From Clostridiales bacterium UBA4696 (GTDB lineage: Bacteria; Bacillota; Clostridia; Oscillospirales; Oscillospiraceae), in contig DHKK01000144.1 of assembly GCA_002404795.1 (NCBI GenBank), forward strand, positions 1 to 9,519: 9,519 nt of DNA, in the 5' to 3' direction. The notes below the pieces were generated by a model. That model was not told where the DNA came from. It made no database searches and worked only from the letters and a program-made list of their open reading frames with translations. A program made the translations under genes and the position numbers. How positions within the stretch are numbered: the first letter of the stretch is position 1; every line of letters starts with the position of its first letter. This document shows positions 5,380 to 9,519 of the stretch, piece by piece.

Positions 5380-6216
5380 ATGCTCTATGTATTTCTCGTG
5401 CTCGCGCTCCTCGCCAGCTGCGCGCTGACGTGGGCAGCGTCCGGGTTCGCTACGCTCCACGCGCTGTGGCAGGTGCCGGTGTTTTTTGCGGGGAGCTTTC
5501 TGGCGCTGGTGCTGCTGTTTTTGCTGGTCGTGCTCATCTCGTGTCTGTTTGTCGACCCGAAAAAGCTGCTGGAAAAGCCCAGCGGCTACTTCCGGTTCCT
5601 GCTCAACGAGTTCTGCCGGCTGGCGCTGACACTCGGCGGCGTGCATGTCAATGTGACAGGACTCGAAAAAGTCCCGCGGGACACCCGCTTCCTGCTCGTG
5701 AGCAACCACCGCTTCGCGTTCGACCCGCTGGTGTTCTATTCGTCCATGCCGTGGGCCGATCTGGCGTTTTTGTCAAAGAAGGAAAATTTCTCGATCTTCG
5801 TCGTCGCGCAGATCATGCGCAAGGTGCTCTGCCTGCCGGTCGACCGGGACAACGACCGTGAGTCGCTCAAGTCCATCCTCAAGGCCATCCAGTTCATCAA
5901 GGACGACAAGGCCTCCATCGCCGTGTTCCCCGAGGGCCGGACGAACCGGACGGCCGATCCCCTGCTTCCCTACCGCTGCGGCGTATTCAAGATCGCGCAG
6001 AAGGCCAACGTGCCCATCGTGATCTGCTCGCTGGTCAACTCCCGCGCAATCCTGCGCAACATGTTCCGCAAGCATACGGAGGTGTGGCTCGACGTGTTGG
6101 GCGTCATCCCGGCGGAAGAGATCGCCGGCAAGACGACGATCGAGGTCGGCGAGCGCGTCCACGCAGTCATGGAAGACGGCATCGTGCGCCGCGAACAGGC
6201 GCAGGGACTGCGCTGA
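5380..6216 (+). CDS. PlsC-type lysophospholipid acyltransferase
   Basis: This 278-residue protein belongs to the 1-acylglycerol-3-phosphate acyltransferase (PlsC) family, which adds the second acyl chain in phosphatidic acid synthesis or remodels related lipids at the inner membrane face. The catalytic HX4D block is H110-RFAF-D115 in VSNHRFAFDP. The glycerol-phosphate-binding block is FPEGRTNR (183-190), and NVPIVICSLVNS (about 209-220) is a later family block. Two N-terminal hydrophobic segments (about 1-20 and 33-57) anchor it, more than the minimal PlsC, so acceptor specificity may differ. The ATG at 5380 has only a weak upstream ribosome site (GGCAGG). The gene has its own predicted promoter and an imperfect terminator. 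A TetR-family gene lies next and could regulate it, but the sequence does not prove this. Confidence 0.9.
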   Translation: MLYVFLVLALLASCALTWAASGFATLHALWQVPVFFAGSFLALVLLFLLVVLISCLFVDPKKLLEKPSGYFRFLLNEFCRLALTLGGVHVNVTGLEKVPRDTRFLLVSNHRFAFDPLVFYSSMPWADLAFLSKKENFSIFVVAQIMRKVLCLPVDRDNDRESLKSILKAIQFIKDDKASIAVFPEGRTNRTADPLLPYRCGVFKIAQKANVPIVICSLVNSRAILRNMFRKHTEVWLDVLGVIPAEEIAGKTTIEVGERVHAVMEDGIVRREQAQGLR

Positions 6217-6240
6217 GGGTGTTTTTTCCGAAAAAAAGAA

Positions 6241-6278
6241 CGCCGGATACAATTTTTTGTTGCATCCAGCGCTTTTTT
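6241..6278 (+). terminator. Imperfect intrinsic terminator after the acyltransferase gene
   Basis: CGC-C-GGAT-A-CAA (6241-6252) pairs with TTG-C-ATCC-A-GCG (6260-6271) with two single-base mismatches and a T-rich loop. One C is followed by six T at 6273-6278. An A run before the stem mirrors the T run. Confidence 0.75.
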
Positions 6279-6280
6279 AC

Positions 6281-6309
6281 TTGTTGTTTTTCCGATTTCA
6301 TGCTATGAT
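6281..6309 (+). promoter_or_regulatory. Predicted promoter of the TetR-family gene
   Basis: TTGTTG (6281-6286), 17 bases, then TATGAT (6304-6309) with extended TGC (6301-6303). It starts a few bases after the preceding terminator. Transcription would begin near 6316, leaving about 30 purine-rich leader bases. Confidence 0.6.
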
Positions 6310-6345
6310 ATACACAATTTAAAGCGTAAAAAAGAAAGAAAGGGA

Positions 6346-7047
6346 GTGTTTGCGATCGCACTCACCAATGCAAGTCTGCCGGCGAAGCGGCGGATCCTGA
6401 GGGTCTGCGTCAAGCTGTTTCTGGAGCAGGGTTACAAAAAGACGACCGTCGCGGAGATCATCCAGAAGGCGGAGGTCTCCAACAGCAGCTTTCAGAATAT
6501 TTTCCGCGCCAAGGACGGCGTGCTGACCGAGCTGGTCGGCTTCATGTTCACCAATCAGTTCGATGCAGCGCGGAACACGGTCGGCACGGAGCTGCCGCCT
6601 GTCTTTGTCTATGCCCTCGAAACCGCGATTCAGATTACGCTGACGGAGCTGAACGAGAATCTACGCGAGATCTACATCGAGGCCTATTCGCAGCGCGAAG
6701 CCTCGGAGTATATCTTCCGCGAGACGGCCAAGGAGCTGTATCAGATCTTCGGGCCGTATCAGCCGTCGCTCACAGCGCAGGACTTCTACACGCTGGAGCT
6801 CGGCTCCGCAGGACTCATGCGGGGCTATATGGCCCATCCGTGCGACGAGACGATGACGCTCGAGCAGAAACTGGAGGCCTTCCTGTCGTTCAGCCTGCGC
6901 GGCTACCGCGTGCCGGAGGACGAGCTGCAGAAGGTGCTGCAGTTCATCGCGGGGATGGATATCCGCGCGATCTCCGAAAAGGTCATGCAGGACCTGTTCC
7001 AGGCGCTGGCCATGCGCTACGATTTCACGCTGCCGGAGACGGTATAA
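6346..7047 (+). CDS. TetR/AcrR-family transcriptional regulator
   Basis: Up to 233 residues. The N-terminal DNA-binding domain is typical: AKRRILRVCVKLFLEQGYKKTTVAEIIQKAEVS (13-45) leads into SNSSFQNIFRAKDGVLTELV (45-64), where SNSSFQNIF replaces the more usual G-x-FYxYF recognition segment. The remaining helical ligand domain (about 70-233) is not recognisable from sequence, so the effector is unknown. TetR proteins usually act as dimers repressing nearby genes, so the flanking acyltransferase or itself are the first candidates. The start is uncertain. GTG 6346 overlaps the GGGAG ribosome site, and no ATG or TTG in this frame lies at proper spacing; ATC 6355 is eight bases past GGAG. The stop is TAA 7045-7047, followed by a strong terminator. 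Confidence 0.88.
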   Translation: MFAIALTNASLPAKRRILRVCVKLFLEQGYKKTTVAEIIQKAEVSNSSFQNIFRAKDGVLTELVGFMFTNQFDAARNTVGTELPPVFVYALETAIQITLTELNENLREIYIEAYSQREASEYIFRETAKELYQIFGPYQPSLTAQDFYTLELGSAGLMRGYMAHPCDETMTLEQKLEAFLSFSLRGYRVPEDELQKVLQFIAGMDIRAISEKVMQDLFQALAMRYDFTLPETV

Positions 7048-7053
7048 CAACAT

Positions 7054-7088
7054 AAAACCCGCCCTGGGCCAGACCTGGGCGGGTTTTT
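7054..7088 (+). terminator. Intrinsic terminator after the TetR-family gene
   Basis: ACCCGCCC (7057-7064) pairs with GGGCGGGT (7077-7084), with a further GG/CC step inside, and the stem is followed by five T in total (7084-7088). The A run before the stem makes it potentially bidirectional, useful between these convergent genes. Confidence 0.93.
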
Positions 7089-7095
7089 CGTAATC

Positions 7096-7249
7096 AAAGG
7101 CTCCCTCTGACGAGGGAGCTGTCAGCGAAGCTGACTGAGGGAGAGAAAATGTTGGATTTTCGCATTGCTTTGAGAAAGTGGAAACCTTCGGGTCTTCTCT
7201 CCCTCCGTCAAAACCTTCGGTTTTGCCACCCCCCTCGTCAGAGGGAGGC
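7096..7249. repeat. MITE-like hairpin-ended repeat, copy B
   Basis: The left hairpin CTCCCTCTGACGAGGGAG (about 7101-7118) is mirrored by the right hairpin CCCTCGTCAGAGGG (about 7232-7245). Inside lie GGGAGAGAA / TTCTCTCCC inverted repeats and the stem-loop AAAACC-TTC-GGTTTT before GCCACC. GCTGTC, GCTGACTGA, CCGTCA and GCCACC are shared with copy A at matching positions, while the hairpin arms differ in sequence. It fills the space between the convergent TetR and PAP2 genes and has no ORF of its own. Confidence 0.72.
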
Positions 7250-7288
7250 GCTGGTGCGCTGCCGTTTTCCGGGCGCTGGGATTGCTTT

Positions 7289-8230
7289 TTACTTCTCCGG
7301 TGCGGGCTGTTTTTTGCCGGCGGCTTCGCCGGAGAAAAAGAGCCAGATGCGGGTAAAGAAGGGGCGGTTGAAGTAGAACAGCCAGACCGCGAGCGCGCCG
7401 AGGCCGATGGTCAGCAGCGACGAGACGCACACGTCCGAGAGGAAATGCGCGCCCATGCGCAGTCTTGTAAAGGCGACGACGGCGGTCCAGGCTGCGCCGA
7501 TGGCCATAAAGAGCTTTTCCTTGTCGTGCAGGCGGCGGCAGATGGTCGGGATGAGGATCATCAGCATGGCGCAGGCGGCGCAAGCCGTATGGCCGGACGG
7601 GAAGGAGCGGAACTCATCGGACGAGACGCCGTCGGCGACGAGCTTTTTCTTGAGCGCCGTGCCGGCCTGCCACCAGTTGGTGAAATAGGTGTCATTGCCG
7701 GTCGAATAGATCAGGCGCATCCGCGCGCGGCCCCAGGGGACCTTGATGATGTTGATGAGCAGCATGATGCCGACGCAGACGAAGATGACCGTGCACAAAA
7801 AGCGCAGGAGCGTCTTGGCCTGGCAGCCGCGCGTCATAAAGAGGAAGGCGAAGGCCGCGAGCGCGTCGACAAAGAGGGTCACCAGCAGCGCGACCGCCGT
7901 GGGGAGCGCAGGGACGTTGTCCGTCGCCTCATGAATGGAAAGGAAGACGCTGCCCGCGATCAGGCAAATGCCAAAGGCCAGCAGAATGACATGCAGCTCC
8001 GGGCGGAACTCGCCGCGCCGCACGATCAGCAGCACCCCGCAGCTGGCCAGCAGCGCAAAGGCCGGCAGCTCGCCGAAGGCGGCGAAAAACTGGCCGAAGG
8101 AGCTCTCATGGCCGGGATAGAGGAAGCGGGAGATCGGCAGGTCGGCGAACGATCCGGCGATCAGCAGCGCAAGCAGCACCAGGGCCGTCAGCCCGGCGCA
8201 GCGCGTATAGGTTCGTTTCAGTTTTTTCAT
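7289..8230 (-). CDS. PAP2-family membrane phosphatase
   Basis: This 313-residue polytopic membrane protein has all three PAP2 catalytic blocks: KVPWGRARM (163-171, first block), SFPSGHT (209-215, second block) and TRLRMGAHFLSD (255-266), where R256, H262 and D266 fit the R-x5-H-x3-D pattern. Hydrophobic helices appear near 12-27, 53-71, 79-98, 109-132, 145-161, 215-231, 241-255 and 265-286. The family hydrolyses lipid phosphates such as phosphatidate or undecaprenyl diphosphate; the substrate cannot be told from sequence. It is not a close relative of the PAP2 protein at 2604-3302: the motifs, length and layout differ. The start at 8230 has GAGGT five bases upstream; an in-frame ATG at 8275 would overlap the promoter. 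The gene is divergent from the FliB-like gene and ends near repeat copy B, with no T-run terminator seen. Confidence 0.92.
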   Translation of the reverse strand: MKKLKRTYTRCAGLTALVLLALLIAGSFADLPISRFLYPGHESSFGQFFAAFGELPAFALLASCGVLLIVRRGEFRPELHVILLAFGICLIAGSVFLSIHEATDNVPALPTAVALLVTLFVDALAAFAFLFMTRGCQAKTLLRFLCTVIFVCVGIMLLINIIKVPWGRARMRLIYSTGNDTYFTNWWQAGTALKKKLVADGVSSDEFRSFPSGHTACAACAMLMILIPTICRRLHDKEKLFMAIGAAWTAVVAFTRLRMGAHFLSDVCVSSLLTIGLGALAVWLFYFNRPFFTRIWLFFSGEAAGKKQPAPEK

Positions 8231-8263
8231 GGAATACCTCGGGATCTGGAAAATCGTTCTGTC

Positions 8264-8292
8264 AGTATAGCACAAAAAGTGGGCGCTGGCAA
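8264..8292 (-). promoter_or_regulatory. Promoter of the minus-strand PAP2 gene
   Basis: Read on the minus strand: -35 TTGCCA (8287-8292), a 17-base spacer, and -10 TATACT (8264-8269) with extended TGC, giving TGCTATACT, identical to the SLOG-gene -10. The predicted start is near 8257. Confidence 0.7.
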
Positions 8293-8293
8293 G

Positions 8294-8322
8294 TTGACGC
8301 GGGGAAAGAAAGCTGATATCAT
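8294..8322 (+). promoter_or_regulatory. Promoter of the FliB-like gene
   Basis: -35 TTGACG (8294-8299), a 17-base spacer, and -10 TATCAT (8317-8322) with an extended TGA element. It lies back to back with the opposing PAP2 promoter; a single base separates the two -35 boxes. Confidence 0.7.
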
Positions 8323-8346
8323 CGGAAAAAGAAATGAGGCGAGGAT

Positions 8347-9426
8347 ATGAAGCACGCGCAATTTGATTATGTCAACCAATTTCACTGTCTGGCTGGCGAC
8401 TGCCCTGATACCTGCTGCAAGGACTGGCAGATCATTCTGGACGCGGACGCGCTGGCGCGCTACCGCGCCATGCCCGGCCCGCTTGGCGAGCAGGTGCGCG
8501 CGGCGCTGGTCACGGAAAACGGCGAGACGCGCTTCCGGGAGGAGAACGGCCGCTGCGTCCTGCTGCGGGAGGACGGCCTCTGCCCCATCCAGGCGGCATA
8601 CGGCGCGGAGGCGCTCTGCCGGACGTGCGGTACGCACCCGCGGTTCACGGAGGAATATGGGCAGACGGCGGAGCTGACGCTGTCGCTGTCCTGTCCGGAG
8701 GCGGCGCGGCTGCTGCTGACGCATGAAGCGCCGCTGCGGATTGAGACCTGGGACGACGGCGGGCCCGTCGTGCCGAACGAGATGGACCCGGAGCTATATC
8801 CGGCGCTGCTGGCGGCGCGGCAGGCGTTTTTCCGGCTGGCGCAGGACCGGTCGCGGCCGATCGAGGACCGGCTGGCGCTCATTCTGCTGCTGGCGCGGCG
8901 GGTACAGCGGCTGCTGGACGAGGGCCGCGAGGAGCTGGCGGCGGTGCTGGCGCGGCGGTTCGGCGGGCGCGGGTATCAGGACCGGAGTCTGGTGCGGCTG
9001 GCGCGGCTGCGCAGCCGGGCGGGGCGGTTTTTCCCGTGCTGGATGGTGCTGAACAATATGGAGCATCTGACAAAGCGGTTTGAGTCCATGCTGGACGCCG
9101 CCATGCGGCAGGATGCGCCGCCCGCGGCATTTCGGACAGAGCTGGCCGTACCGTATGAAAATCTTCTGGTCTATTTTCTGTTCCGCTACGCGCTCAAGGC
9201 CGTGAATGACCGGCAGCTGCTGCCGCGCATCGAAGTATGTGTGTTCCACCTGCTGTGCCTGCGCGAGCTGCTGGACGACGCAGGATCCGAAACGGCCCTC
9301 TGCGCGGCGGCCAGCCTATACAGCAAGGAAGTCGAGCACTCAGAGGAAAACCAGAAGCTGCTCCTGAAGCTCTTCCGCCGGAAAACCCTGACGTGGCAAT
9401 ACCTCGTGTCGGTGCTGGATGCGTGA
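8347..9426 (+). CDS. FliB-like cysteine-rich protein (flagellin lysine N-methylase family)
   Basis: This 359-residue protein has an N-terminal cysteine-rich region with C14, C19, C23, C24, C70, C79, C91, C94 and C116. It includes CLAGDCPDTCCKDW (14-27), GLCPIQAAYGAEALCRTCGTHPR (77-99) and LSLSCPEAAR (112-121). This pattern matches proteins annotated as FliB, the flagellin lysine N-methylase, and resembles YkgJ-type metal-binding cysteine clusters; the cysteines probably bind a metal or Fe-S cluster. Residues 150-359 are mostly helical and lack a recognisable classic SAM-binding motif. No membrane segment or signal peptide is visible. GAGGCGAGG precedes the ATG at 8347. No flagellin or flagellar gene is in the window, so a different substrate is possible. 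The stop abuts repeat fragment C, whose hairpin may serve as a weak terminator. Confidence 0.8.
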   Translation: MKHAQFDYVNQFHCLAGDCPDTCCKDWQIILDADALARYRAMPGPLGEQVRAALVTENGETRFREENGRCVLLREDGLCPIQAAYGAEALCRTCGTHPRFTEEYGQTAELTLSLSCPEAARLLLTHEAPLRIETWDDGGPVVPNEMDPELYPALLAARQAFFRLAQDRSRPIEDRLALILLLARRVQRLLDEGREELAAVLARRFGGRGYQDRSLVRLARLRSRAGRFFPCWMVLNNMEHLTKRFESMLDAAMRQDAPPAAFRTELAVPYENLLVYFLFRYALKAVNDRQLLPRIEVCVFHLLCLRELLDDAGSETALCAAASLYSKEVEHSEENQKLLLKLFRRKTLTWQYLVSVLDA

Positions 9427-9436
9427 GGGGTATAAC

Positions 9437-9486
9437 CTCTCCGCCTCGCATTCGCTCGGCACCTCCCCTTAACAAGGGGAGGCTTT
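9437..9486. repeat. MITE-like repeat, partial copy C
   Basis: Only a right-end-like part is seen: CTCCGCC...TTCG...GGCACC, followed by the perfect hairpin CCTCCCCTT-AAC-AAGGGGAGG (9462-9482) and CTTT. It matches the right ends of copies A and B in layout but has different arm bases. It begins about ten bases after the FliB-like stop, and a short T run after the stem could give weak termination. Confidence 0.6.
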
Positions 9487-9501
9487 GGGGTGCGCGTGTC
9501 C

Positions 9502-9519
9502 AAGGCTCCCCTTGTCAAG
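9502..9519. repeat. Left end of a further repeat copy, cut by the window edge
   Basis: AAGGCTCCCCTTGTCAAG matches the start of copy B (AAAGGCTCCCTCTGACGAGG) and looks like the first half of a CTCCCCTT-GTC-AAGGGGAG hairpin. The remainder lies outside the window, so this is tentative. Confidence 0.5.

Noticed and set aside
7311..7337. GC-rich hairpin CCGGCG-GCTT-CGCCGG near the end of the minus-strand PAP2 gene as a terminator
   Set aside because: It lies inside the coding sequence and lacks a T run downstream on the transcribed strand.
7178..8350. Plus-strand open frame of 390 codons opposite the minus-strand PAP2 gene
   Set aside because: It starts inside repeat copy B and reads antisense through all PAP2 motifs. 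Its product is low-complexity and has no ribosome site.

Overview
The window reads as chromosomal DNA from a GC-rich, Gram-positive gut-type Firmicute, most likely Clostridia of the Oscillospiraceae or a neighbouring family. This is inferred from the gene families (an FMN-riboswitch-controlled RibU, MntP, a Fe-S aldo/keto reductase, a FliB-like protein), purine-rich Shine-Dalgarno sites, intrinsic terminators, and small hairpin-ended repeats between genes. No rRNA, tRNA, CRISPR array, transposase or phage gene was seen. Species cannot be fixed from the sequence alone.

Layout from left to right. A hairpin-ended repeat (28-155) lies just past the end of a minus-strand SLOG/YpsA-like gene (163-654). 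That gene is divergent from the riboflavin-uptake gene ribU (957-1682), whose leader carries a complete FMN riboswitch and terminator. A two-gene plus-strand unit follows: a DUF2238-like polytopic membrane protein (1799-2668), overlapped by 65 bases by a PAP2/Aur1-like phosphatase (2604-3302), ending at a strong terminator. Next come mntP (3399-3968, own promoter and terminator), an aldo/keto reductase with a C-terminal two-cluster ferredoxin module (4083-5249), a PlsC-type acyltransferase (5380-6216) and a TetR-family regulator (6346-7047). The convergent gap at 7048-7288 holds a terminator and a second repeat copy. A minus-strand PAP2 phosphatase (7289-8230) is divergent from a FliB-like cysteine-rich protein (8347-9426). 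The right edge holds a third repeat fragment and the start of a fourth.

Most genes look singly transcribed. Recurrent themes are membrane-lipid and envelope chemistry (two unrelated PAP2 proteins, one acyltransferase, one DUF2238-like protein) and cofactor or metal transport (RibU, MntP). Promoters fall into two visible classes. Five carry the same extended -10, TGCTAT(A/G)(A/C)T. Three others (DUF2238-PAP2, mntP, acyltransferase) lack it and instead have one or more 11-base elements resembling T-N-TT-N-A-NN-AAA, in tandem at two of them. That pattern resembles the spacing of PhoB/PhoP-type response-regulator sites and is the best candidate here for an undescribed local regulon. Both divergent pairs have -35 boxes that overlap or nearly touch. 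No clearly novel multi-gene defence or mobile system was found.
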